A stretch of 64,000 nt of DNA from Candidatus Limosilactobacillus merdigallinarum (GTDB lineage Bacteria > Bacillota > Bacilli > Lactobacillales > Lactobacillaceae). Positions 1 to 8,063 of the stretch are shown piece by piece. The notes under the pieces were generated by a model. The model made no database searches, was not told the origin of the DNA, and was given only the letters and a program-made list of their open reading frames with translations. Location of the stretch: contig DXFH01000011.1 of the NCBI GenBank assembly GCA_019114515.1, positions 1-64,000 of the forward strand, read 5' to 3'. The translations under genes were made by a program, and so were the position numbers. Within the stretch, counting starts at the first letter, position 1. Every line of letters begins with the position of its first letter.

Positions 1-155
1 ACATCACCGCTCAGGTAGACAGCGATCCCGCACGACAGGAATGAAACGTTGTCGTTCCGTTCATAGATCGTTACTTTGGTCTCAGGATGATTTTGCAAAA
101 TTTGGGTAGCGGTGATAGTTCCCGCATGGGTACAACCAACGATAATAACCTTCAT
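1..155 (-). CDS. nox: NADH oxidase, N-terminal part (cut by window edge)
   Basis: Only the first 51 codons are in the window; the gene runs off the left end. The translation begins MKVIIVGCTHAGT, an FAD-binding Rossmann start, and continues with YERNDNVSFLSCGIA. That segment contains the redox cysteine typical of water-forming NADH oxidases and of related CoA-disulfide reductase-like flavoproteins. Such enzymes oxidise NADH with oxygen to regenerate NAD+ in the cytoplasm of lactic acid bacteria. The start ATG at 155-153 has a short GAGGT ribosome site. The remainder of the protein is not visible, so the exact subtype (H2O-forming oxidase versus NADH peroxidase) rests on family resemblance. 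Confidence 0.85.
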   Translation of the reverse strand, partial: MKVIIVGCTHAGTITATQILQNHPETKVTIYERNDNVSFLSCGIAVYLSGD

Positions 156-225
156 AAATAAACATACCTCGTATTAAGTTCTAAATTTCACAATCAATTA
201 TACATGAAATGATAATTTTTACAAT

Positions 226-271
226 CTACCTTATGTACCTTATGTACATTCCCTGTATGTACATTCCCTGT
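226..271. repeat. Short tandem duplications (9 bp and 15 bp units)
   Basis: ATGTACCTT is followed by two perfect copies of the 15-mer ATGTACATTCCCTGT (242-256 and 257-271). The copies lie at the broken end of the restriction remnant and probably arose by slippage or end joining during its decay. Confidence 0.8.
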
Positions 272-480
272 TGGTGTAACAGAAGTATTTTGCGACCCAA
301 TGAACTATCGAAAAAGACTTTCAAGTATGTCGGGTTCAGCTCTTTACTTTTTGCGCGAATCACAATTACATTTGAAGAAGCAATACATGGATATGACTGT
401 TCTTTAAAAACCGCTACCCGAATTGCAGTGCCTCTTGCTGGAATTAATAGAGTAAGCACACCATAATGGTACGGGTTGAA
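226..480 (-). pseudogene. Remnant of a type I restriction/modification specificity region
   Basis: Minus-strand reading gives TLLIPARGTAIRVAVF, then PCIASSNVIVIR, LNPTYLKVFFDS and LGRKILLLHQQG. This order resembles the target-recognition part of HsdS-like or fused N6-methylase/specificity proteins. No start with a ribosome site and no methylase or restriction subunit is present. The reading enters a terminator hairpin (493-530) on one side and a tandem repeat (226-271) on the other, so this is a fragment. Assignment is from motif memory and could be to a solitary DNA methylase; that it is broken is clear. Confidence 0.55.
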
Positions 481-693
481 AAATACACGAAAAAATGAGA
501 CATCTCGCGGCTTGACGAGATGCCTCATTTCATTATCCTAGTATTTTTAATTGCCGCAAATCTGCTGAATGGTTGGATTCCATGGCAAATAAGCCTTCAA
601 ATCCAGGTTCTGAGAGCACGTGTAGGCTTCAAAGATCAATTTCAGATATTTGAAGACATCCAGATTATTTAGTTTGATTATGGTGTGCTTACT
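451..693. repeat. 17-bp perfect inverted repeat (451-467 and 677-693)
   Basis: The sequence ATTATGGTGTGCTTACT occurs on the plus strand at 677-693 and on the minus strand at 467-451. One copy lies in the restriction-specificity remnant and the other in the IS66-like remnant. The arms enclose 209 bp including a terminator hairpin. An exact 17-bp match is unlikely by chance and suggests a past inversion or duplication joining the two fragments. Confidence 0.8.
493..530 (-). terminator. Rho-independent terminator
   Basis: A 15-bp stem (493-507 with 516-530, one G-T pair) and an 8-nt loop are followed by a T6 run on the minus strand. It is the first terminator downstream of the arsenic genes and may end that transcript. 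Confidence 0.75.
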
Positions 694-700
694 AAAAATA
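547..700 (-). pseudogene. C-terminal remnant of an IS66-like transposase
   Basis: Reading the minus strand to a TAA at 549-547 gives LNNLDVFKYLKLIFEAY, then LKAYLPWNP and a short tail. The pattern of a YLK segment followed about 20 residues later by YLPWN matches the extreme C-terminus of IS66-family transposases. Nothing of the catalytic core, TnpB or terminal repeats remains. The fragment ends near the 17-bp inverted repeat. The identification is moderate because fewer than 50 residues survive. Confidence 0.45.
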
Positions 701-701
701 G

Positions 702-721
702 AGCAGTGAATAGCAGTGAAT
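702..721. repeat. 10-bp tandem duplication
   Basis: AGCAGTGAAT occurs twice head to tail at 702-711 and 712-721, beside the IS66-like remnant. Confidence 0.7.
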
Positions 722-768
722 TTTCTTGTTTGATTCCATTTTATATAGGAAGCTACTAGAAATAGCCC

Positions 769-1170
769 CTAAATTAATCCTCTAACTAATTGTTTAATTT
801 CATCACGTACTTGACGAAATACAATCATTTTCTGCTCGTGTGTTCCCTTAGCCTGCGCTGGATCTGGTAAGGGCCAATGAAGGCTTTGGGCTTGGGGAGG
901 AATTATAGGACAGCGGTCTTTCGCATCACCGCACAAGGTCACAATTAAATCAGCCGCATTGAAATAATCTAAGTCAATCAGCTTTGATTTTTGCTGACTA
1001 ATATCAATTCCATCCTCAGCCATAACCTCTACTGCATAAGGGTTGAGACCATGCTTTTCAACACCGGCACTTTTACATTCATATTGATTTTTGAGTAATA
1101 ATTTGGCATAACCTTCCGCAATCTGACTACGACAAGAATTACCAGTACACAAAAAATAGATTTTTTTCAT
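769..1170 (-). CDS. arsC: Arsenate reductase, thioredoxin-coupled type
   Basis: Reduces arsenate to arsenite in the cytoplasm so that it can be exported. The 133-residue protein has the low-molecular-weight phosphatase-type loop CTGNSCRS at residues 8-15. It also has the second redox pair Cys80 and Cys87 in [10 protein letters not shown], the arrangement of the Gram-positive plasmid pI258-type enzyme that uses a three-cysteine relay and thioredoxin. Its ATG lies 2 bases after the stop of the arsenite exporter gene, with the ribosome site (GAGGAG) inside that gene's end, so the two are co-transcribed and probably translationally coupled. Length and cysteines are complete, so it should be functional. 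Confidence 0.93.
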   Translation of the reverse strand: MKKIYFLCTGNSCRSQIAEGYAKLLLKNQYECKSAGVEKHGLNPYAVEVMAEDGIDISQQKSKLIDLDYFNAADLIVTLCGDAKDRCPIIPPQAQSLHWPLPDPAQAKGTHEQKMIVFRQVRDEIKQLVRGLI

Positions 1171-1172
1171 AA

Positions 1173-2207
1173 TTAATAAAATCTCCTCTTAATCCAAAGT
1201 GAAACATCAACTAATAGCATCATAACTGGAACTTCAATCATTGGACCGATAACAGCTGCAAATGCTTCCCCAGAATTTAATCCAAAGACACCAACAGTTA
1301 CTGCAACAGCTAGTTCAAAGTTATTGCTTGAAGCAGTAAATGATTGCGTGGCCGAGATTGGGTAGTTTGTGCCAGTCTTCTTCGCAATCCAGAAAGTGAG
1401 GAAGAACATTAAAATAAAGTAGAGAAGCAAAGGAGTCGCGATACGTATGGCATCTAAAGGTAGTTGAACCACTTTAGCGCCTTTTACCGAGAACATAACT
1501 ACGATGGTAAATAGTAATGCCCAAGTTGTAATGCGACTAATTTTAGGAACATACTTATCTTCAAACCAGTCTTTTCCTTTACCCTTGATAATCAAGTAAC
1601 GAGAACAAACCCCTAGGATAAACGGGATTCCAAGATAAATAAAAACAGTCTTTGCAATTTCACCCATGGTAATGTTAACCGTTTGTGTCTTAATTCCGAA
1701 TAGCTTAGGTAAAACACTAATAAAGATGTAGGCATAAATAGAGTAAAAAATAATTTGAAAGATCGAATTCAAAGCTACTAATCCGGCGGCATAGTCATTA
1801 TTACCGTGAGCTAGCTCATTCCATACAATGACCATCGCAATACAACGTGCCAACCCAATCATGATTAAACCAATCATATAATTGGGATAATTGTGTAGAA
1901 AAATGATGGCTAAAGCAAACATCAATAATGGCCCGACAATCCAATTTTGAATTAGTGAGAAACTGAGTTCTTTTTTATCTCTAAAAACATCACCCATTTT
2001 CCCATAATTAACCTTAGTTAGTGGCGGGTATAACATTAAAATTAAGCCAATTGCGATCGGAATTGAGGTGGTGCCGATTGACCAACTATTAATTAACTTA
2101 GGTAATGAAGGAAAAATAAATCCACTTAAAATACCAAGTGCCATAGCTAAAAATACCCACAGCGTCATGTAACGATCCATAAATGATAGGTTTTTCGACT
2201 TCTTCAT
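1173..2207 (-). CDS. arsB: Arsenite efflux transporter, ACR3 family
   Basis: Exports arsenite across the membrane. The 344-residue protein shows about ten hydrophobic segments. It carries the ACR3 signature with the essential cysteine in LARCIAMV near residue 120 and the conserved [15 protein letters not shown] stretch near residue 290. Acr3 differs from the unrelated ArsB pump family, although the gene is often called arsB. The start ATG follows an AGGAGGAG ribosome site. It sits between the regulator gene arsR upstream and arsC downstream. A perfect 16-bp palindrome (2224-2239) lies immediately upstream and may be an extra operator. Confidence 0.92.
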   Translation of the reverse strand: MKKSKNLSFMDRYMTLWVFLAMALGILSGFIFPSLPKLINSWSIGTTSIPIAIGLILMLYPPLTKVNYGKMGDVFRDKKELSFSLIQNWIVGPLLMFALAIIFLHNYPNYMIGLIMIGLARCIAMVIVWNELAHGNNDYAAGLVALNSIFQIIFYSIYAYIFISVLPKLFGIKTQTVNITMGEIAKTVFIYLGIPFILGVCSRYLIIKGKGKDWFEDKYVPKISRITTWALLFTIVVMFSVKGAKVVQLPLDAIRIATPLLLYFILMFFLTFWIAKKTGTNYPISATQSFTASSNNFELAVAVTVGVFGLNSGEAFAAVIGPMIEVPVMMLLVDVSLWIKRRFY

Positions 2208-2223
2208 AGTATTCTCCTCCTAT

Positions 2224-2239
2224 ATAGATAGTTATCTAT
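2224..2239. promoter_or_regulatory. Palindrome upstream of acr3, possible operator
   Basis: ATAGATA-GT-TATCTAT is a perfect 7-bp inverted repeat with a 2-bp centre, in the 54-bp gap between arsR and the exporter gene. A second ArsR site is the simplest reading; the sequence alone does not prove it. Confidence 0.4.
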
Positions 2240-2261
2240 GTTTGCGGTAAAAATAAAAGGA

Positions 2262-2573
2262 TTATCTTTTTTGATTAGCATCCTTACACATACAATTGTC
2301 AGTATTGGACAGCGTACGGGTTAAGCCGTTAATAATAAGTGCAGTCGTGTCTGGATTTAATGAATAGTAATGCCATTTTGACTTCTTACTTACGATGACC
2401 AATCCTTTATCCTCTAATACTTTCATATGATGAGAAAGCGTTGGTTGGGTAAAATCAAAGTGATCAAGAATGTTGCAGGCACACATTTCACCACAGGAAA
2501 GCATTTCAAGAATTTTAAGCCGATTTGGTTCAGCAACTACCTTAAGCAAGTTAGCTAATTTTTGATAATCCAT
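2262..2573 (-). CDS. arsR: ArsR/SmtB-family metalloregulator
   Basis: Winged-helix repressor that leaves the DNA when arsenite binds. The 103-residue protein has the ArsR fold order: NRLKILEML helix, then EMCACNIL with two cysteines in the recognition-helix region equivalent to the classical ELCVCDL arsenite site, then QPTLSHHMKVL. The C-terminal tail has a further CMC motif that could add thiol ligands. It is the first gene of arsR-acr3-arsC on the minus strand, preceded by a perfect 15-bp palindrome at 2579-2593 that probably serves as its operator. Confidence 0.92.
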   Translation of the reverse strand: MDYQKLANLLKVVAEPNRLKILEMLSCGEMCACNILDHFDFTQPTLSHHMKVLEDKGLVIVSKKSKWHYYSLNPDTTALIINGLTRTLSNTDNCMCKDANQKR

Positions 2574-2578
2574 TTACG

Positions 2579-2593
2579 TTACATATTATGTAA
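2579..2593. promoter_or_regulatory. Probable ArsR operator
   Basis: TTACATA-T-TATGTAA is a perfect palindrome immediately upstream of the arsR start codon, placed where an autorepressor would block transcription. Assignment is by position and symmetry. Confidence 0.55.
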
Positions 2594-2629
2594 TAGTTGT
2601 ACATATTGCCATAAATAATGCTGTTTAAA

Positions 2630-2703
2630 CAGGGGTGATTCATTAACGTTTCAACCCCGCGGGTAGCCCAATCATCGTTGGGATCAACATATCCTTGATA
2701 CAT
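2630..2703 (-). pseudogene. Truncated 5' end of an unidentified gene
   Basis: An ATG at 2703 has an excellent ribosome site (AAAGGAG, 8 nt spacing) and opens MYQGYVDPNDDWATRGVETL, which looks like a genuine protein start. The reading then runs into the arsR promoter and stops inside arsR. It follows the sugar symporter pseudogene by 29 bp on the same strand, so it was probably the second gene of a sugar operon. The arsenic module appears to replace the rest. I do not recognise the protein family. Confidence 0.45.
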
Positions 2704-2731
2704 TAGTGACACTCCTTTCGATTAGCTACCA

Positions 2732-4285
2732 CTATTTCTGCTGATTATTTTGTTCTTTAGCTTCTTCAGCCTTCTTTTCAGCTTCCTCTTCACGGTCTTT
2801 CTTAGATCCTTGGTAACCAAAATTGTTGTGGCCGAAACATTGTTCGTACTTCCAACCAGTCAAGTCTTCAACGACTTCACGGGCTTCAGGAGTAACATCC
2901 TTCATGGAGCCACCGACGTGAACACGGGCAATTTGGTCCAACAGAATCTGGTGACGTTCCTTGTTCAAGTTCAAGCGCCAGATACCAATGATAGCCATGA
3001 AACCAACACCAAGAGTCAGCACACCAACAATGGCGTGAACGGCACTAACTGGTTGAGTCTTAGCACCCTTAACGAATCCCGCCCTGTCAAGAACAAAGCC
3101 TAATACCAGAACATAAATAGAGTTCATTAACTTACCACAAAGACCCATGGCAGCGGAGTAAACACCTTCACGACGACGGTTAGTTAAGGCTTCATCGACA
3201 TCAGGAATGAATGGGTACAAAGCGTGTGGCGTGTAGAAGACACCACCGGTAAAGGTAGCGAAGATAACGGAGATTACGATGATGGCAACCATGCTGGTGA
3301 TGTGGAACCAGTACAGGCATGAATATGCAACACAGGTGCAGATAACGGCTGACATCGCAATCGTAAATAGCCACTTGAAACCTTTACGAGCAATTACCAC
3401 CATAAATACGGCAGTGGAACAAAGTTGGATAATGGAGTTCATACTTTGAATTCCGGAAACCAGACTAGCTGGACGCTGCAGGGCAAAGACAACGAAGTAA
3501 GTAAATACGGCTGAGAACAAACCTTCAGAACCTTGACCGAACATGTAAACCATCAGTTGACGACGGAAGGCACGGCAACGAAGCGTTGACAGGTAGTCGA
3601 TGAACCGCTTCTTAATACCTTCCCACCAGTTATCAACGTATTCCGTCTTAACTTAGTCAGGAGATAATTCCTAAGTGTTGAAGTAAACCAGTAATTCACC
3701 AGTCATCATGATCAAGCAAAGGATGCAAGCAACAATCAGGAATGAGTTAGCTGATTCCTTACCTAACTAGCAGAAGACCAGGCCTGGTAAAGTAGCAACC
3801 CCGAAGTTGGCGATCTTAGCGATCATTTCACCATAACCAACCAGGTAATTACGTTCCTTAAAACTAGTCGTCATTTCGATTGACAACATACCATAAGACA
3901 TTGAAGTCATGGTGTAAATCATTTCGAAGATGGCGTAAGCAAAGAAGTAGTACCAATATGGCATGTGAGGTAAGAATTGCAGTGGGTAGGTCAGCATCAA
4001 TGGTGCACCGATCATGATCCAGAAACAACGACGACCAAAGCAACGACCTAATTTAGTGGCGTTAAAGTTATCGGAAATAAATGCAATGATTGGGTTAGCG
4101 AACCCTTGAAGCAAAGTACCAACGGAGAAAATCATTACGGCTTCCTTGTCACTTAAGTTACCGAATATAGTGAAGAAATATAGCATCCAAACACCGGACA
4201 TGGCGGATACTGAGTTACCCATCAGGTGACCACACCCATAGGCGATCCGCGTCCAGTTAGTTATCTTATGATTTTTTCTGGGCAT
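2732..4285 (-). pseudogene. GPH-family sugar:cation symporter with three in-frame stops
   Basis: The whole reading frame from ATG 4285 (ribosome site AAGGAGA) to 2732 encodes one roughly 517-codon permease of the glycoside-pentoside-hexuronide family (LacS/XylP/MelB-like). It has about twelve membrane segments and a charged Glu/Lys-rich tail, with no IIA domain. The frame is interrupted only by nonsense codons: TAG at 3769-3767, TAG at 3673-3671 and TAA at 3655-3653. There is no frameshift, and residues between the stops still fit a transporter (SFLIVACILCLIMM, WWEGIKKRF). The three stops fall within 117 bp in the middle of the gene. The LacI-type gene upstream was probably its regulator. The substrate cannot be told from sequence. 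Confidence 0.85.
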
Positions 4286-4402
4286 AATTTGTCTCCTTAT
4301 CAAAATAGCAATTATTTAATTAGGAATTATGAATAGAGAAGCAAAAAACATTTATCAAGTTGTACTAATATTCAATAAGTATAATTGTTCCCTATTCCTA
4401 TG

Positions 4403-4416
4403 TGAGAACGATCTCA
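4403..4416. promoter_or_regulatory. LacI-family operator-like palindrome
   Basis: TGAGAACGATCTCA has the central CG and mirrored TGAGA/TCTCA halves typical of LacI-family operators. It lies upstream of the symporter pseudogene and is a likely target of the adjacent regulator. Confidence 0.5.
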
Positions 4417-4542
4417 AATATTCCAATAAAAAAGCAACCAATCAATATCTATTGTCGCGAGATTATTTATGCAATAATCGAAAAGTTGTCGTAAAAAGGA
4501 TGTAACAGGTTTCATTCCTCAATTAAAAGTATACCATATTTT

Positions 4543-4556
4543 TGAGAGCGTTCCCG
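4543..4556. promoter_or_regulatory. Second, weaker LacI/cre-like site
   Basis: TGAGAGCGTTCCCG keeps the central CG and left half of the site at 4403-4416, with mismatches to a catabolite-responsive element. It could be a second operator or a poor cre site. Confidence 0.3.
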
Positions 4557-4890
4557 TAAAATCACTTCAGAGTATGTAAATAATGTTAATTAGACAGTAA
4601 ACTGATAGACGATAAGTAAAATGAAATATAATTTGTTTATCGTTGCAGACAACGACAAACGTTGATATAGCGAGGTTGTTCCCGAAATTAAAAATATCAC
4701 TAAATATGTTCAATAAAACGAGATATCGGTCATTTTTTCAAGACATATTTTATATTTTGTTTCTTTAACGGATAATTCATACAGTGTAATCGTAATGATC
4801 ACTAATTAACAAACAATTAGCAGAGTTGCCAGTCCTTTTAAATGGGTAAATCGCTTATATAACGAAGAACCATCAGTAAATTTATAAAAA

Positions 4891-4928
4891 ACGCACGATA
4901 GCTAGGAGCTCTTACTGCTATCGTGCGT
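4891..4928 (-). terminator. Terminator of the LacI-family gene
   Basis: A 12-bp perfect stem (ACGCACGATAGC with its complement) is followed by T6 on the minus strand, about 50 bp past the regulator stop codon. T-rich sequence on the plus side may make it bidirectional. Confidence 0.8.
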
Positions 4929-4979
4929 TGATTTTTTGATCAAACAGGAGCAATATATTGACTCACTGTTCAGAGATGA

Positions 4980-6005
4980 CTAATCGTCTACTAATTCAGC
5001 ATCTTTCACTAAAACTGATGAGCGACGCACCAATTGTGGTGAAATCGTCAAAGTTTGTTTCCCCATTGGTGCCTGATTGTTAATCCGGTCAAAGAGCAAA
5101 CTAATCCCTTGTTTGGCCATCATGGCTAACGGGTTTGAAATGGTGGTTAATGAAGGGGTCATCACCCGCGCATATGGAATATCATCAAAGCCAACAATTG
5201 AGATATCCTTTGGTACGTGAACGTTATGTTGGTGGCAGGCCTTAATGGCACCCATAGCAATATCGTCACTGCCACAAAGGACCACGCTTGGCCACTGATT
5301 ACGTGGCTGCTCAATGATTGCCGACATTAATTCTTCCCCAGAGGATAGTTTAAAGTGCCCCCACTTGCTGGCATTCTTTAAAATTTGCATCCCATATTGA
5401 TCAGCCGCCTTGACTAAAGCATCATGACGAACGTGTGGTGAAGCATAATCCGTTGGACCGTTGATAAAGCCCACTTTACGGTGACCGGCATCGTGAAGAT
5501 ACTTAACCATTGCGTTAATCCCAATCGCATCGTCAGGGTATACATTATCCACTTCCGGCTGATCAGCTTTGCGTAAAGCAACCACCGTTTTAATATTGGC
5601 ATCGATTAGTTTTTGAATAAACTCATCGTCCTCTTTGGTTTGTGAAAAAACAATCGCACCATCAATTCGGTTGCGAATGGTCTGATCAAAGTCCTTAACT
5701 TGGTTGATTCCCTGGACTGATAATACATAATCAGTTGGCAATTGCGAATTAAGAGTCGTAATAATATTCGAAAAGTAAGTTGAAGTATCCGTTTCATGCA
5801 GACGGGTAAAGAATACCCCAATCATAAAATGCTTATGCTGCACCAATCCTCGTGCGTTAATGTTAGGCGAATAACCCAAGTTAGTAGCAGCCTGTAGTAC
5901 CTTTTTCTTGGTTTCTGGTTTGATACTTGAATTATCAACAAACGCTCGTGAGGCGGTCGACCGTGATACTCCGGCTTGGCGAGCTACATCATTAATTGTT
6001 ACCAT
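4980..6005 (-). CDS. LacI-family transcriptional regulator
   Basis: The 341-residue cytoplasmic repressor has an N-terminal helix-turn-helix (VTINDVARQAGVSRSTASR, residues 2-20) and hinge helix (NINARGLVQ). It ends with a periplasmic-binding-protein-like sugar sensor domain with the SIVGFDDIPYARVMTPSLTTI motif. The full length is normal for the family. It lies upstream of the broken sugar symporter on the same strand, and operator-like sites occur in between, so it probably controlled that permease. Because the permease is a pseudogene, its present target is unknown. An AACGTT-centred, cre-like sequence near 6161-6175 lies in its own upstream region. Confidence 0.88.
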   Translation of the reverse strand: MVTINDVARQAGVSRSTASRAFVDNSSIKPETKKKVLQAATNLGYSPNINARGLVQHKHFMIGVFFTRLHETDTSTYFSNIITTLNSQLPTDYVLSVQGINQVKDFDQTIRNRIDGAIVFSQTKEDDEFIQKLIDANIKTVVALRKADQPEVDNVYPDDAIGINAMVKYLHDAGHRKVGFINGPTDYASPHVRHDALVKAADQYGMQILKNASKWGHFKLSSGEELMSAIIEQPRNQWPSVVLCGSDDIAMGAIKACHQHNVHVPKDISIVGFDDIPYARVMTPSLTTISNPLAMMAKQGISLLFDRINNQAPMGKQTLTISPQLVRRSSVLVKDAELVDD

Positions 6006-6235
6006 GTAACGACCTCCTCAAGTCAACAGTAAATCCATCAACATTAATAACTAAGCAAATGTAATTAACAAACTAAGTAGGCTAAATAGTCAAATTAATA
6101 TCAATTAGTCGATATCAATTATATACTCGTTAATCACTCTTTATATCTTATACATAATAACGTGATAACGTTTTAATTACAATTAATTCACTTCTCGTTA
6201 ACATATTGTGGGCATAATGTCTTAAGAAACAACAA

Positions 6236-6278
6236 GAAGCCTCTTAACGTTCGACCTTGCCAGAACGTTAGGGGCTTC
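6236..6278 (-). terminator. Terminator downstream of the tRNA gene
   Basis: An imperfect stem of about 16 bp (GAAGCC...CGTTC with GAACG...GGCTTC) is followed by T-rich sequence on the minus strand, some 50 bp beyond the tRNA 3' end. Confidence 0.65.
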
Positions 6279-6329
6279 TCAAAAATGGCCTATTATTTGC
6301 CCAGCTTACATACAACCATCACTAAATAG

Positions 6330-6402
6330 TGTTCCGTGCGGGGCTCGAACCCGCGACCTCTGGCTTGTGATGCCAGCGCTCTACCAACTGAGCTAACGGA
6401 GC
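6330..6402 (-). tRNA. tRNA-Val (anticodon CAC)
   Basis: The 73-nt cloverleaf on the minus strand has D arm GCTC-AGTTGGTA-GAGC, anticodon arm CTGGC-ATCACAA-GCCAG and T arm GCGGG-TTCGAGC-CCCGC. The anticodon CAC reads GUG valine codons. Two oddities are visible. The acceptor stem GCTCCGT/ACGGAAC has a C2-A71 mismatch, and no CCA is encoded after the discriminator A (the DNA continues CTA). It lies between gltX and its own terminator and may be transcribed with gltX read-through or alone. Confidence 0.85.
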
Positions 6403-6446
6403 ATAACTGCTGGCAGCTGCCAGCAGTTATCACCATATTTTAGGAA

Positions 6447-7952
6447 TTACAGAGCGGCAATTGCCTTATCCAACAGCTTAACAATCGTCGCTGGGTGGTA
6501 GATTGCCATGATTTCGTTAATCTGTGGTGCTGAACTGTGACCATAGAAAGTAATGTTCAATGGGAAGTACAAATTACGCCCCTTCACATCGACATCCTTA
6601 CCCACTTGCTTGATCAGGTTCAGGTAAGTTTGTGGATCAGTGTCATCTGGTTGATCCTTAACTGCATCCTTCAAGCCTTCCAGTACTTTCAGGGTGTCAT
6701 CATGATCAAAGTCCTTCAAACCACTGTAGTCCATATCATGATCCAGTACCGTAGCGTAGAAGTAAGCATGTTCCATGATCTCAGTCAGCTTGTTTACGTC
6801 ATGCTGGTGGACATGAACAGTCCGCAGGATAACTTCCTTCATCTGGTCATCACTGTAGCCCAGACTGTTCAGCTTCTTAGCAATATCCGTTTCCTGTTCA
6901 TGAATCAATTCCATGATCCGGTTAACCAGGTCGTCGGCATCCGTCTTCTTAATGTACTGAGCGTTAATCCAGTCCAGCTTCTTTTGGTCAAAGAAGGCAG
7001 GTGACTTAGACATTCTGTGTGGGTCGTATGCCTTAATCAAAGCATCCTTGGAGTAAATTTCTTGTTCACCCTTTGGCGACCAGCCTAAGAAGGCGATGAA
7101 GTTAAAGATAGCTTCTTTCAAGTAACCTTCACGGTGGTATTCAGAAATAAACTGCAGGGTGTTCTTGTCACGCTTGGACAGCTTCTTCCCCGTAGCAGGG
7201 TTGAAAATCAAAGAAATGTGGCAGAAGTGTGGGTGATCCCATCCTAATGCTTCATAGATCGCCATTTGCTTTGGCGTGTTAGCAATGTGGTCGGCACCAC
7301 GCAGGGTGTCAGTGATTTCCATCAGGTGATCATCAACAACCACAGCAAAGTTGTAGGTTGGCATCCCATTATTCTTTTCAATAATGAAATCGCCACCCAA
7401 ATTATCAGAATTGAATTCAACCTTTCCTAAAGCCCAGTCATTCCATTCGTAAGTGTGGTTCTTTGGCAGGTGGAAACGAACACTTGGCTTAATGCCCTTC
7501 GCCTTAGCAGCGGCAATATCCTCTTCACTAGCATGGTACCAGCGACCATCATAGTGAGGTGCTTCACCATTAGCCTTTTGTTCTTCCCGCATCTGTTGCA
7601 GTTCTTCTTCGGTAGCATAGTCATAGTATGCCTTGCCTTCAGAAATTAACTGGTCAATGTACTTCTTGTAGATACCCTTTTCGTTCCGTTCAGTTTGATG
7701 ATATGGAGCATACTTTGGGTTCGGCTTGTCCGGACCTTCATCCCAATCAATTCCCAGCCAGTGCAGGTACTTCATCTGGGATTCTTCACCATGTTCCACG
7801 TTCCGTGCCAAGTCGGTATCTTCAATCCGCAGAACCATCGTGCCGCCAAAGTGACGGGCAAATAAGTAATTAAACAAAGCAGACTGAGCATTCCCGATGT
7901 GCAGGAAGCCGGTCGGACTAGGTGCGTAACGAACTCGAACCTTTTTATCCAT
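6447..7952 (-). CDS. gltX: Glutamyl-tRNA synthetase
   Basis: Charges tRNA-Glu and, in bacteria lacking GlnRS, also tRNA-Gln with glutamate. The 501-residue class I synthetase has the HIGH-type signature as HIGN at residues 18-21 ([20 protein letters not shown]) and the KMSKS-type loop KLSKR near residue 256. The C-terminal anticodon-binding helical domain is intact. The start ATG is supported by GGAGAGGA. No T-box leader is visible upstream. Confidence 0.97.
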   Translation of the reverse strand: MDKKVRVRYAPSPTGFLHIGNAQSALFNYLFARHFGGTMVLRIEDTDLARNVEHGEESQMKYLHWLGIDWDEGPDKPNPKYAPYHQTERNEKGIYKKYIDQLISEGKAYYDYATEEELQQMREEQKANGEAPHYDGRWYHASEEDIAAAKAKGIKPSVRFHLPKNHTYEWNDWALGKVEFNSDNLGGDFIIEKNNGMPTYNFAVVVDDHLMEITDTLRGADHIANTPKQMAIYEALGWDHPHFCHISLIFNPATGKKLSKRDKNTLQFISEYHREGYLKEAIFNFIAFLGWSPKGEQEIYSKDALIKAYDPHRMSKSPAFFDQKKLDWINAQYIKKTDADDLVNRIMELIHEQETDIAKKLNSLGYSDDQMKEVILRTVHVHQHDVNKLTEIMEHAYFYATVLDHDMDYSGLKDFDHDDTLKVLEGLKDAVKDQPDDTDPQTYLNLIKQVGKDVDVKGRNLYFPLNITFYGHSSAPQINEIMAIYHPATIVKLLDKAIAAL

Positions 7953-8063
7953 AATTAAATCCTCTCCATCAAATATGATTTCATACTCGCTTAATTATCG
8001 TAAGCAAGTGTATACACTCATTAACATCTTATCAAAATGGCTAATGAAATAAAAGCCGTGACC

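Larger units (their letters stand above)
4304..4979. other. Intergenic control region of the sugar locus
   Basis: About 675 bp with no credible gene. It holds the promoter side of the symporter pseudogene, two LacI-type operator-like sites (listed separately) and the terminator of the regulator gene. A small hairpin CAACG-ACAAA-CGTTG lies near 4650. The rest is AT-rich, with nothing else I can support. Confidence 0.5.

Noticed and set aside
226-528. Intact 100-residue protein
   Set aside because: The frame runs through a terminator hairpin and tandem repeats; only the middle resembles a restriction-specificity protein.
2732-4285. Programmed stop-codon read-through in the symporter
   Set aside because: Three separate stops of two types in one region, with no recoding signal seen, fit a pseudogene better.
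6537-7004. 155-codon plus-strand frame in gltX
   Set aside because: Antisense shadow of a conserved synthetase gene.
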